Of a stretch of DNA of 31,921 nt, positions 19,010 to 28,929 are shown piece after piece (the first letter of the stretch is position 1; each line of letters begins with the position of its first letter). Location: contig JBBHKE010002386.1 of the NCBI GenBank assembly GCA_037447655.1, forward strand, positions 76,531 through 108,451, read 5' to 3'. Position numbers and translations under genes: made by a program. The notes below the pieces were generated by a model, which was not told the DNA's origin, did not search any database, and saw nothing but the letters and a program-made list of their open reading frames with translations. Source of the DNA: Zygnema cylindricum (taxonomy: Eukaryota; Streptophyta; Zygnematophyceae; Zygnematales; Zygnemataceae).

Positions 19010-19556
19010 ATGAAAAAAGATAAAAGCCGATAGAAATGAAGGAGAAGAAGTTGAAGAAGGAGAACTAGAAGAAGGCGTTGGAGGAATTGCATACCAGGAA
19101 AAAGTGGAGGTGGAATGGTGAGACAAAATGGATCAATAAGTGGAAAAGAAAGATGAAGTGGAAAAAAACGTGGAAAAAGTTGTAGAAGTTCAAGCAAAAA
19201 AGGAAGTGAAAAAAGAAATGGAAAAAAAGTGGAAGAGGAAGTGGGAAAAGAAGAAGAAGATAACATGAAGGTAAAAGTGGAGGTAGATGTGGAAAGGCAC
19301 ATAGAAGAAAAAATAGAATATAAAGTTGAGGAAGAAATAGCAGAGAAAAAAAACAAAAAAACAAAAGAAAGGGATTAAAGAAGTAGAAGAGGGAGTTAAA
19401 AGTGAAGCGAAGAAGGTGAAAAGAAGATTAAAAAAAAATAGGAAGAAGAGGAAGGAGGTGAATAAAAACAAAGAGAAAAAATGAAAAAGAGAAGAAGAAA
19501 AATGAGAAGAAAGAATGAAAGAAAAAAAAGAGTAACAAAAGGTGAGAATGAGATGA
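19010..19556. repeat. Purine-rich tract (plus strand)
   Basis: The plus strand is almost entirely A and G with scattered T, built of units such as GAAGAAG, GTGGAAAAA and GGAAGTGG. Several overlapping open frames result on both strands (Lys/Glu-rich on plus, Phe/Leu/Ser-rich on minus) in more than one phase. These are products of composition, not genes. Confidence 0.8.
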
Positions 19557-20395
19557 AAAACTTTCCTTTAATATCGACCCTTTTCCGCTACCTCTCCCTC
19601 TTTCCCCCACTCTCTCTCTCTTTTGCTCTCAAAAATTTGGCTCTCTCAAAATTTTGCCGTCTCCCTCTTTTTTTCTTTCCCTCTAAAATCTGGCCTCTCC
19701 CTCTTTCAAAAATGTGGCATCTCTCTTTCCCTCTCGCAAAATTATGCACTCACTCTCTCTCAAAAATATCGGCATTCTCTCTCAAAAATGTGTTGCCCCC
19801 TTCTCCCTCTCTCAAAATTATGCCCTCTTTCTCTCCCTCTATCTAAAAATTGCCCTCTCTTTCTCTCTAAAATTTACCCTCCCTACTTCAAAAATCTTCC
19901 ATATCCCTCTCCCTCTCTCAAAAATATCCCCTCTCCCTCTCTCAAAAATATCCCCTCTCCCTCTTTCAAAAAAAAGCCCTCTTTCTTTTATAATTTCCTT
20001 TCTCCCTCTCTCTCTCTCCCAAATTTTAGTCGTCTCCCTCTCCCTCTCTTAAAAATATGTCCTCTCTCTCTCAAAAAAGTGCCCTTTTCATCTCCCTCTC
20101 TCTAAAATTTGCCCTCTCGCTCTCTCAAAAATTTGCCCTCTCCCTCTCTTTCTTTCAAAATATGCCTTTTCCTTTTTTAAAAAATATGCCCTCTCCCTCT
20201 CATAATTTTGGCGTCTTCCTCTTTCAAAAATCTACCTTTTTCGTCTACCTTTTTTCTTTCCCTCTCTCTCTTGCTCTCGTAATGTGCCCTCTCCCTCTCT
20301 CAAAATTCTACTTTCTCGCTCGCTTAAAAATTTGCCTTTTTTCTCTACCTCTCTTTCTTTCCCGCACTCTATTGCTCTCGAAGATTTTTCTTATA
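19557..20395. repeat. Pyrimidine-rich minisatellite, ~24-30-bp units
   Basis: About 30 degenerate units contain CTCTCCCTCTCTCAAAAAT followed by ATCCC or TGCC. The clearest period is 24 bp at about 19910-19965, where adjacent units are nearly identical. In frame, the units encode repeated LPLSKI or LSLSQN peptides, which explains open frames of up to 160 residues in several phases. No Met-led protein with other content exists, so no gene is called. Confidence 0.85.
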
Positions 20396-20460
20396 AAAGA
20401 AGAGGACAAAAAGGGAGAGGAATACGAAAAAAGGAAAAAAAAACAAAAAATAAGAAGTTT
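20396..20460. repeat. Short purine-rich tract closing the minisatellite
   Basis: The plus strand returns to A/G-rich sequence (AGAAGAGGACAAAAAGGGAG and similar) directly after the pyrimidine block. It shares composition, but no long exact match, with the purine tract on the other side. Confidence 0.6.
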
Positions 20461-21116
20461 CTTTGAAATAAACATTGTTATAAACATCACTTGTTACAAC
20501 TTTTTTTTGGTCGACGATGCCTTCTCTTTCTAATTTTATTAGGGATTCTAGTTGCTTCCCCCAAGTTCAAAGTTTTGCAATTGGTTGATAGCTCCATGGA
20601 TGGTCGAAGTGCCAATACTTTGTGGAACAAGTGATGGTTATAATAATAATTAATAATACTTATTAATTACAAGTATTATCATAACTTTGGTTGAAAGGCA
20701 AAAGGGTTGAAACCACCCCTTATGAAAGACATACTCGTGGGTAGATTTAGGGTTTTTGGGTTTTTTTATACCACATTTAGGATAACTTACATATGAGACC
20801 ATAGCTTAAGGAGCCATGCTTAAATAAGCATCAAAGGGCTTTTTTAGGCATGTTTTCCTATTTGAAATATTTATGTGATACAAAAAAAATTGTGAAGATG
20901 GCGGGAACTCTATATTTTTTTTCTAGTTTGAAATCTAAATTGGAGTTGAAAGATTCCTTTCCAATTTGAATTTGTATTCCAATTTGAATTTGTTAGGTGA
21001 AATCCGTACTTCTTTTAGAAGGAAGGCAAAAACCGTACTTTTTTTAGGCAAAGATTTTTAGGTCACCTTATCCAAAGGGACTTGACTTTGGCGACGTGTG
21101 AAAATTTTAATAGTAC
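20461..21116. other. Gene-free stretch with short repeats
   Basis: No gene was seen. A perfect 9-bp inverted repeat, ATAATACTT and AAGTATTAT, lies at 20653-20679. TTCCAATTTGAATTTGT occurs twice at about 20960-20995, and a CCGTACTT...TTTTAG...AGGCAAA block occurs twice at about 21005-21060. Confidence 0.5.
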
Positions 21117-21342
21117 ACACCGTGAATCGTAATTAGTGTTGATAAATTTTTAGCCACTGAAAACATCAGTTCTCCGTACACATTTGTCCAATTTTCAATT
21201 TAAAACCGCCATTCGTAAGCTGAGAATGTTGTCTTTCAATCGCAACCGTCAGATCCACAATTCGACAGGTGTGTACGGAGAAATTTTGTTTTAAGAGACG
21301 AAAATAATATGAACTCTAATTAGTAATTACGATTCACGGTTG
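21117..21342. mobile_element. Family A element, copy 4
   Basis: The left end ACACCGTGAATCGTAATTAG and right end CTAATTAGTAATTACGATTC followed by ACGGTTG are inverted (~226 bp). Inner arms CCGTACACATTTGTCCAATT and GACAGGTGTGTACGGAG form the family's second inverted pair. Its interior aligns with copy 1 (2530-2791) in opposite orientation. No coding capacity. Confidence 0.85.
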
Positions 21343-21622
21343 AAGGTACTGTTGTTCATCTTTTGTCGTAACCTATTGTATGTTTTCCGTACAGTTGATG
21401 AAGTTGAGTAAAAAGCTCCGCTCTAAAAAGTTTTAAGAATCCAGTTTTGACGTTTTTTGCAAAATGAATTTAGTTTTTGCACGAGCGAAAGATACGCAGA
21501 TGGCAAAGGTTCAGTTATAACGTATATGGGACCAAATTATGGTCCACGGAAACTGGCACTAGTTAGGGTTTTCACTTTAAAGTTCTGAATCTGTACGGTA
21601 TGTATTTAAAAATTTCAGCCGC

Positions 21623-22139
21623 TACACCGTCAATCGCTATTAGAGTATATAACGCCAATTCGGTGCCATTTTTTCAAAAAAAAAATCCTGAAATACAATC
21701 CATAATTGTATTTTTTCCAATATTCTAATTAGTTTTTTTTTCAATTAGCGTTAATAATGGAAGTACACTGCGATGGAAATAGTGTGTCGTACGGACATGA
21801 TATTTTCGTACGAAACTGTACTTTTTGAATTACAAAGGCATAAAAAGACACTTAACATTATTGCGCACACATGTGAATGTGCACTGGAAGAAAGAGATGC
21901 AAACTCGTCAACAAAAATCACGTTTGTCAGATTTTGTACGACTACACATACTACTGTAGACATCGAAAGGGCGGCGGGTATTTATTATTCAGGACAACCC
22001 AAATTGCAGTCAGGGATTAATTAGTATATATATTTTTTTTTTCAAAAAAAATAAATTCCCGATTAATGTTAATAAATAATAACACTGAATTTTTTTTTAC
22101 GCTATTTATTCCTTTACTCTAATAGCGATTGACGATGTA
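21623..22139. mobile_element. TACACCG element (~517 bp) with 24-bp inverted repeats
   Basis: The left terminus (21623-21646) begins TACACCGTCAATCGCTAT; the right terminus (22116-22139) is its reverse complement with one mismatch. The first ~80 bp are nearly identical to the start of the 201-bp element at 26099. The interior is longer and contains a segment (about 21780-21950) that also occurs, diverged, at about 26340-26500 outside that element. An 83-residue frame (21773-22024) is unrecognised. TA flanks are present; the right TA is shared with the next element. Confidence 0.85.
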
Positions 22140-22357
22140 CACCGCCAATCGTTATTAGCGTTGTGTACGCTAATCCTGTCCCGTTTTTTTTTTTTTTATT
22201 CTCAAATAGAGTTATCCACACTATTTAAAATAAAACCTAATTCCTATTTAGAATAGACGATTTCTTCGAAAATTTTCAAATTCCCAATTAGCGTAAACCA
22301 CGCTAATTATTCGTATACGCTAAAAAAACTTACACGCTAATAGCGATTGGCGGTGTA
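22138..22357. mobile_element. TACACCG element, 220 bp, abutting the previous one
   Basis: The left terminus (22138-22161, TACACCGCCAATCGTTATTA) and right terminus (22334-22357) are 24-bp inverted repeats with one mismatch. GCGT rather than GAGT closes the terminus at both ends, so this is a distinct subfamily. The left TA is the same TA that bounds the right end of the 21623 element. The interior is AT-rich and non-coding. Confidence 0.9.
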
Positions 22358-22417
22358 CTGTATTTTAAATTCGGCGAAACGTAAAGTGCGTACTAGTCGG
22401 GTAAAACTCGAATCTAA

Positions 22418-22815
22418 GGGTACGTCCCCATGTATTAAAGTACATACTTTTCTCTGTCATTTTGCCCTAAAATTCAGGGAACTTGGAAAAAAACTTTAAC
22501 CGTATGAGAAATTTGCGTTTACCAAATTAAAGTATTCGTCAATTCATAATTTCGATGTACAGCGTGTTTGTCGTCATATGAATGCATTTTGGCGTTTTCC
22601 CCTTTTCGACCCCCGGGCAAGAGAATCCAGCCCAAAAAAAAACTTCATCCAAAATCACATCGAGGAGGTGATTTTAGTGAAATACCGCCCAAACAGCGAA
22701 TGAAAAACGAACCACGCACGCGCCACACGATTTGTAAAATTTTTGGACGAGGGAGAGTCCTCGCTATTTTCTCCGTACCCGTCACGCGCTATGTACGGAA
22801 AAAAAATTGCAGGGG
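22418..22815 (+). mobile_element. Element B, copy 2 (central fragment)
   Basis: The sequence from GGGTACGTCCCCATGTATTA to CTATGTACGGAAAAAAAATTGCAGG aligns with the middle of element B at about 25044-25365, including the CCAAAATTCAG-like, CGACCCMCGGGCA and GGCGCCACACG-like segments. Neither B terminus is attached, so this is a truncated or rearranged copy. A 116-residue frame overlapping it is unrecognised. Confidence 0.65.
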
Positions 22816-22859
22816 TCTCGAATTTCCACTTGAATTCATGGGTCCTTTGCATAATTTTT

Positions 22860-24800
22860 CGTCGTCGCGCCTCTCCTCTCTCCCTCTCACACTATCGCTT
22901 GTATCTCACACTTTTTAGAATGAGACACGACAATATTGGTACAAAATGAAAGATCTTTAAAAAATATTTTTTTTGAATTTTTTTACTTTTTTATTTAATG
23001 GCAAATCGAATGAGAAAAGTAGAAAAAGCGAAATCGGGAAACCATGGCGGAAAGTTATTGAATCAGTGACGTCGACGTTGTCACAAGTGAGCGTGACGTC
23101 ACAATATCACCAAACCCTAAACATCTACGATTTCACAAAAATCTAGACGTCTACAACTGTCGCTGTTTTTGTTGGCGTCACTAATCGTCGGAAGTTTAGA
23201 AGTCTCTACAACTGTCACATTTCAAAGTTCCGATTTCATATTTGCACATAGGGACGCTCTTCAAAGTAGTACGGAGAATCTATACTACCGTCCAAAATAC
23301 TTTGCCAAAGTACCGATTACATGGGGACGTACCCTAACTTGGTTTACTCGATTCAGTGCGTATAATACGAAATACTTGTATTTTACGGCGATGTGTCATA
23401 CTATTTCTTCATGAATGCTAAAAGCGGCAGATTTCCAGCTGTCAAGAATTGTCGTCTCTGTTACGGATTGTCGCTTTCTGTGGTTAAATAATAAATATGG
23501 CGTTTTTTAACTTTTTGCTTTTCAATAAGAGCCGCCGATTTTTCTGTACGCCGATATTTTGCCAGTTAACGTAAAAACTAAAAAGTGTGTCCAGTGCAGA
23601 AAAGAAAAGAAAAGATATTTCCACGTGTCTGCTTCGTTTGCCGGATAACGCGTGTCAGAAAATTGTCGGTTCCTTTTAGTTGTCATAAAGTCTCTCAAGT
23701 TTTGTACTATTTGTATACTCTTGTACACGTGGCATAAAAATCGCTGACGAGGATAAGAAATTCCTGCTCCTTCGCATAAGATATTTTCGTATTTGACCTT
23801 TTTGTCCTTTTCGACAGGTGTCACCGTCTGACAATTTCCTCTCAGTCGTCACGTCACACTGATTGTGCACGTAGGTGACAAGATTCCTGTAGCCAATGAG
23901 ACAGAAACGACAAAAATGTAAGAAATACAGCGAAAATTGTCAGCTTGGATTCGGAAAATCCAGCTGGAAAAATGACGGCCAACAGTTAGCATAATTTTCA
24001 GCCGGCAGGTAAAAAATACCGGCTAAGTACAGGTCACCGAAGAAAAATAAAAAATCCTGCCGCGTGTTCGCCAAAGGGGTCAAAGTAAGACGGCTGTTGG
24101 GGATTATATTTTTGTCGTTTATAAGTCTGCAATCATGAGTATGACGCAAAAGCTTGACTCAAATTTTCAGCACAGGAACTGAAAAGTGGATAGAACTCAC
24201 AACCCGCACGTACTTATAATTTATTATTTAAACTTGACTTAAATTAAATTAATCGGCTACCGTACGTTTTTTGCGGACCATGCCGTCCATTTTGTGTTTC
24301 TGTGTGTGCGCTTAACAGAAGTCCATGTAAAAGTGTACGAAATACGTAAAATAAGTAAAATACGAAAAATATTAAAAAATATATTGTATATACAAAGTAC
24401 AAAGTAGAAGTGGATCACATGCATTGAACCCCGCCTTCTGACTTTTTCAGGGAATGCCGGAATGGCTGATTGTACGGACAAAAATATCTTATTTTGCAGC
24501 TTTCAAAAGAATCAGGTTAGATGGCTTTGGCAATCTCACGTCTGTACCGTACAGTACAGTACCATCAATCGTAATTTGACTCTGACACGTAGGCATCAAA
24601 GAATGGTGACACGTGTCCAAATTTTTAATTGTAAAGTCTCGATATTTATTGGTTGAAGAAGAATCTGCCTGCAAGTGCTGATACGCGTCGCTGATATTTG
24701 ACATGCCGAAAGGCGACAAAAAGTACGATACTGTACTGTAGCTCTGAGAAGACCATGTGGAAGATCCGCATCCGCTTGACCATGAGACGAATGGTTTTTT
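22860..24800. other. Gene-free stretch
   Basis: No gene was supported; frames of 60-100 residues occur on both strands without recognisable content. GTGACGTC occurs twice (about 23067 and 23094), the second as the palindrome GTGACGTCAC, a TGACG-type bZIP-like site. Exact CACGTG words lie at 23622, 23726 and 24610. Confidence 0.5.
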
Positions 24801-24801
24801 T

Positions 24802-25883
24802 CATAGATGTTCCATTCGTAGTATGCGCACGGTAAAAAACTTTGAAAAACAATGCATATGCGCATTATTCAAAATTTCACATTTATTAAAATGCGTGACC
24901 GACTTTGACTTATTATATAATAAAAATACGAAAAACTCAAAAAAAAAATCAGAAAGAAATACAATACGACATTTTAAACGATTAAAAGTATTAAATATTA
25001 ATCGATGCCTCTATGCTTCCAAACTATATAATATTGGAACTCATGGGTATGTGCTCATGTATTAAACTACCGGGTTTTCTTTGTCGTTTTACTCCAAAAT
25101 TCAGTCCCCAACGAATAAATCTCATTTTTGGCGGTTTCAAATTTTCGACCCACGGGCACGCGAACCGACTCAGCAAAATACTTTTTCATAAATCATCTCG
25201 CAAATTGATTTTAGTTAAAGAATCAATTTGACAGCAACTTAAAAATGTCCACGCAAATGAAAAATGTCCACGCAGGCGCCACACGTTGGAAATTTTAGCA
25301 CAAGGGAGAATACTCCCAATATTTTCCATTGCTCATCACTCGCATGTACGTAGAAAAATTGCAGGTAATTAATTTTAAATATTTAACTTTTTTGTGTTAA
25401 TACTGGTACTGATTAAATAGTGTTAGTTACTAATTTCGAATGTTTTTAAATAGTGCAGCGTACAAAATGTGTCAGTCCGTACTAAAGCTTGAAATTATTT
25501 TGTACAGACGTACAAAATAAGTGTCAGATAAGGGCGCCGAAAGTGGAAATTGAGTGCGTCGCACGGAAAATCGTACGCTGATTTTATTCTTAGTCATAAA
25601 GACGAGGGGAAATCGCGAGAACCTATTCTCACATGTTCAAGTGTCGAATATGTGAACACAGGCTATAGCGGCTACCCTAAATACATGGGAATGTGTATCG
25701 GTTTCTTAACTCTAATAGCGATTCACGGTGTACTTTAAACATTTTTTTAAAACTCCGTACAGTATATCCGTGCATATTTTCCGTACACGAAAAGTATATG
25801 AATTTTATGAAAACTTCAAAAACTAAAAAAAATATCACAATTTCGTAAAAAAATCAAAATCCGTACGAATGAAACCACTATGG
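24802..25883. mobile_element. Element B, copy 3 (~1.08 kb, most complete)
   Basis: The left end CATAGATGTTCCATTCGTA (24802-24820) and right end TACGAATGAAACCACTATGG (25864-25883) are inverted with two mismatches. The interior is the longest representative of the family, aligning with copy 1 (15001-16214), with the fragment at 22418-22815 and with the right end at about 30780-30914. A TACACCG-type terminus is embedded at 25709-25732. The outer flanks are T-rich on both sides. No transposase-like frame is present. Confidence 0.8.
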
Positions 25884-26098
25884 TTTTTTGTCTCGATCGC
25901 GGGATTTTATATTTTTATTTTTTGCGCAAAGCGGCATAGATGTCCTATGCGCATACCACGCATGGATCAAACTAACGATTACTACGTACAGTGCGCATCA
26001 AACTCAATGTCAAATTCACTAATTTGGGTTCTTAAAATTTTGATTTTTTTCCTCAAATAGGATACACGATTTTAATTTTTCCTTGACGTTAATGAAGG

Positions 26099-26299
26099 TA
26101 CACCGCCAATCGCTATTAGAGTATATAACGCCAATTCGGTGCCCTTTTTTCAAAAAAAAAAACCTGAAATACAATTAATAACGCTATTTAAGTAGGTGGA
26201 CCATAATCTGCCACGTCTCAGGTACTAAATTAGAATCAATAACGCTAATTTTTTTTTGACGCTATTTAATCCTTGACTCTAATAGCGATTGGCGGTGTA
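26099..26299. mobile_element. TACACCG element, 201 bp with perfect 24-bp inverted repeats
   Basis: The termini 26099-26122 (TACACCGCCAATCGCTATTA then GAGT) and 26276-26299 are exact reverse complements, the best-preserved pair in the window. The outer bases GTAC are palindromic, so a TA duplication fits. The left ~80 bp are nearly identical to the element at 21623. The perfect ends suggest this is the youngest copy. Non-coding. Confidence 0.95.
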
Positions 26300-27465
26300 C
26301 CGTACAAAATAGCGTAAAGAACGAAAGTACAATAAGATCTAACTAGTGTGGTGTACGGTCGATGTCATACCGTACATAAATGTACCTTTTCAAGTGAAAA
26401 AATTACAAAAAATGAATTATATCAGACGCGCACACATAGGAACGTGCGCTAAAAAAACCGGATTATTCTGCCACGTAAATTAGTCTGACATATATGGATT
26501 TTTAAATTTCACGGCGGCGTACGATTTCAAATAGTTTGTACGGATATATATACTAATGTATATAATTGTACGGCAAATATTCCATTTTTGGTGTTCCCAA
26601 ATTAGCATAACGCCAAAATTAGAGTACACCTTTTTTTTAAATTTCAAATTCTTAATTAACATCAATTACTGTAAATTTTCTTCAACACTATTTAAACTTT
26701 GACACTAATAACAATTCGCTGTTTAGCGGCGAGCGGCGGAATTTACGGCGTCTCCAACGGCGGCTTCCTTCTGAAGACTGAGTGAAGGAAGATAAAAATA
26801 CGCGCGCGCAAATGAAGCAACGTCTACTTTTTTTAAATGTTCGTATACCGTTCCGTACAGTATGAAACGTACGAGAAATTACGAAACAATCCGTACGAAT
26901 TGGACAACTAGGCAAAGCAGTGAAACAAGAGGTAAAAATCACAGCCGTACTAAATTTCGTATAATACGAGAAATACAGTTAGTCACAGACAAAAAGCTAA
27001 AGTGGGAGCTACAGTATTTTCGCCTTTCTTGTGAGCAAAAGTACAGGAGGCGCAAATTTCGAGATCCGGACCGTTGAAAAATGCCGCTGTTCGTAAGGAG
27101 ATTGAAGTTATGTGGCGAAAAAAGACAAAGCCGTACGATTCAATGACCTTAGACGGTGGAAATGAATTAATCTGTTAGAGACTGTCACGCTTAGCTTGTA
27201 CGCGAGACAGCCTTAGGATCATGACACGTTTATCCAAGAAATCCTTTCAACGAAATCTTTTTTTTACGATTGACCTATTTAATAACGGCAAACTATTCGT
27301 CCACGTGTCATAACACTCGCTAAATTTTTGAAACTTGACATTTTGTCTTTTACGTCCCCTGCCCTAAATCTGCTTTCGAACATCGAAAACTGTACAAAAC
27401 ATACATAAGGTAATAGAAGGCAAAAATAGCAAAAATATTATAAAGTGCGATATTATTATATCTTC
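26300..27465. other. Gene-free stretch with a decayed element end
   Basis: Sequence at about 26340-26500 is a diverged copy of 21780-21950. At about 26697-26725, TTTGACACTAATAACAATTC followed by GCTGT resembles a worn TACACCG right terminus. No gene was recognised. The stretch is rich in GTACGG and CCGTAC words. Confidence 0.45.
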
Positions 27466-27468
27466 TTA

Positions 27469-28260
27469 GGGTAACCTTCCATCAGGCGTTCCCAGTAATC
27501 GTACGAACACGTTTACTGGGAGTAAAATTTGTAGCACCCTTCCATCAGGTCGTGCCAGTGAATGAGGTGTTAGATTGCGATTGGTATCACGTAGGACCTT
27601 TTGAGCCGCCCAGGAATAATCATCATTTCCAAAAGGACAAAATCGCAGCTACGTATGTACGGGCGGACGCCGATTAAAATATCTAGTAGCGTCACGCTAA
27701 TGTACAATCTCAACGTTCTTACGGTTGTTGTGGTATCAACGGCCACGAAAACCGTTGCAAAATTAAAGTTTGTACAAATGTCCAAGGATGTACCATTTGT
27801 ACGTGAATCGCTGTATCGCACATTTATGAAGGAGACGTACAGGATGTCTCACAACCAGGTTTTTTTTGTCGTCGACCATACAACCAAGATTTTTTTGTCG
27901 TCGAACAGGCTGGCTTTCATGTCACACGGTACACTCCAATTGCCACATGTAAGTTTATTACTTCACGTCTGTCGTGGATCGACTCTGACTTTACAAGTGG
28001 ACCAAAACACGCGTCCAGTAATCACAAACTCTCCTCCCGAGGACAGTTGGAGGAGACTAGCTACGTACTGGAAACAAGAAGCGTTTGCGTCGAAAATTGA
28101 AAATCGGACGGTGGTAGTTCTCTCCAAGAAGTCTGGAGAATCTCAACGAATTTTTAGTAAAAATCTTTTGAAAAAAAAAAAAAAAAAACAGTACGGCCTA
28201 GTACGGAACGGTACTTTCTCCAGTAAACAACCCCACTTTTCGCCTGATGGAAGGTTACCC
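27469..28260. mobile_element. PIF/Harbinger-like element, 792 bp
   Basis: The left end GGGTAACCTTCCATCAGGCG (27469-27488) and right end (28241-28260) are exact 20-bp inverted repeats. Both are flanked by TTA (27466-27468 and 28261-28263), the three-base target typical of PIF/Harbinger. The inversion continues imperfectly for about 50 bp (GTTTACTGGGAGTAAA against TTTCTCCAGTAAAC). Inside the left arm, CCCAGTAA (27491-27498) and TTACTGGG (27513-27520) form a hairpin, and CCTTCCATCAGG recurs at about 27539. It has no recognisable transposase or Myb-like gene, so it is non-autonomous. Confidence 0.88.
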
Positions 28261-28359
28261 TTAAACCATATCTTATATCCACGGAATACCTCACTACAGA
28301 CAAAAAATCCTGTTAAAATTAGGAAACGTTGTAAAATGGTACAATCTGAACAAATCTAG
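27601..28359 (+). CDS. Doubtful 252-residue ORF in the Harbinger-like element
   Basis: This is the longest uninterrupted frame after the delta-subunit gene. It opens inside the 792-bp element, reads through the right inverted repeat and ends about 100 bp beyond it. Residues ~76-107 are affected by a local ~30-bp tandem repeat (GTTTTTTTTGTCGTCGA) and residues ~190-196 are a Lys run from a poly-A tract. The product shows no DDE residues, zinc finger, Myb domain or other recognised motif. Reading across an element boundary argues against a conserved protein. The start used is TTG; the first ATG is at about 27655. It is recorded because of its length, not because function is supported. Confidence 0.15.
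   Translation: MSRPGIIIISKRTKSQLRMYGRTPIKISSSVTLMYNLNVLTVVVVSTATKTVAKLKFVQMSKDVPFVRESLYRTFMKETYRMSHNQVFFVVDHTTKIFLSSNRLAFMSHGTLQLPHVSLLLHVCRGSTLTLQVDQNTRPVITNSPPEDSWRRLATYWKQEAFASKIENRTVVVLSKKSGESQRIFSKNLLKKKKKKQYGLVRNGTFSSKQPHFSPDGRLPLNHILYPRNTSLQTKNPVKIRKRCKMVQSEQI
27851..27906 (+). repeat. Imperfect ~32-bp tandem repeat
   Basis: ACAACCAGGTTTTTTTTGTC and ACAACCAAGATTTTTTTGTC, each followed by GTCGA, lie next to each other inside the Harbinger-like element. This is a simple local duplication. Confidence 0.7.
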
Positions 28360-28752
28360 GACAGGGGAAAAACAGGAACATGTGGTGAAGGTACACGACA
28401 AGGACGATACCGTACATACTACAAACTGTTTAATATTCACACGTGTAGCATTTTCTGTTTCTGAAAGGGGATTTTTAAACTGCTTCTTCATGCAGACAAC
28501 ACGTGTGCACCAAATATAGGGATTCCGTACGCCACTCAAAACTTCACTCGTTTCGGAAGGTTAGATTCGAATTTTCGAACCGGCAGACGACAGGCTTCAA
28601 AAAAAGTACGATTCTTTTAAAAAAATATTGCACGTATGAAAAAATATGAATTCCGCAAGAAAGGAAAAAAGAGCTAACAGTAAAAAAGTACCTTTGCGCT
28701 TGCGGTGTCAGTCTGTCAGCTACAGTAAATCAGGAGGTATTTAAACGGTGTC

Positions 28753-28925
28753 TTGTACGGAATGTGCCATTCCGTACGTTAGCTGCTCGTTTTTGTAAAA
28801 AAGTACAGAATAAGTGTCGGATAACCGCGTCAACACTAAAAAGAGCATTCAGATTTGATTCGCAAAATCTAAAGGGCTAAAGGCTACAGGAAATCGCAGA
28901 ATCAAGTTCGCACGTGTTAAAAAAA
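28753..28925 (+). mobile_element. Element B-related fragment (degenerate)
   Basis: The sequence around AAGTACAGAATAAGTGTCGGATAAC, then GCATTCAGATTTGATTCGCAAAAT and AAATCGCAGAATCAAG...CACGTGTT, follows the order of element B at about 25467-25650 (GTACAAAATAAGTGTCAGATAAG, GATTTTATTCTTAGTCATAA, AAATCGCGAGAACCTATT). Similarity is patchy, with no termini. Confidence 0.45.
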
Positions 28926-28929
28926 GATA

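Noticed and set aside
19428-20533. Several open frames of 60-160 residues in the purine and pyrimidine tracts
   Set aside because: They are open in more than one phase because of the repeat composition and encode only repeated Leu-Ser-Pro or Lys-Glu peptides.
24560-24583. TACCATCAATCGTAATTTGA as the left terminus partner of the embedded end at 25709-25732
   Set aside because: Only an 11-base core matches well and the sequence between it and element B does not resemble any copy; probably coincidence or a very old end.
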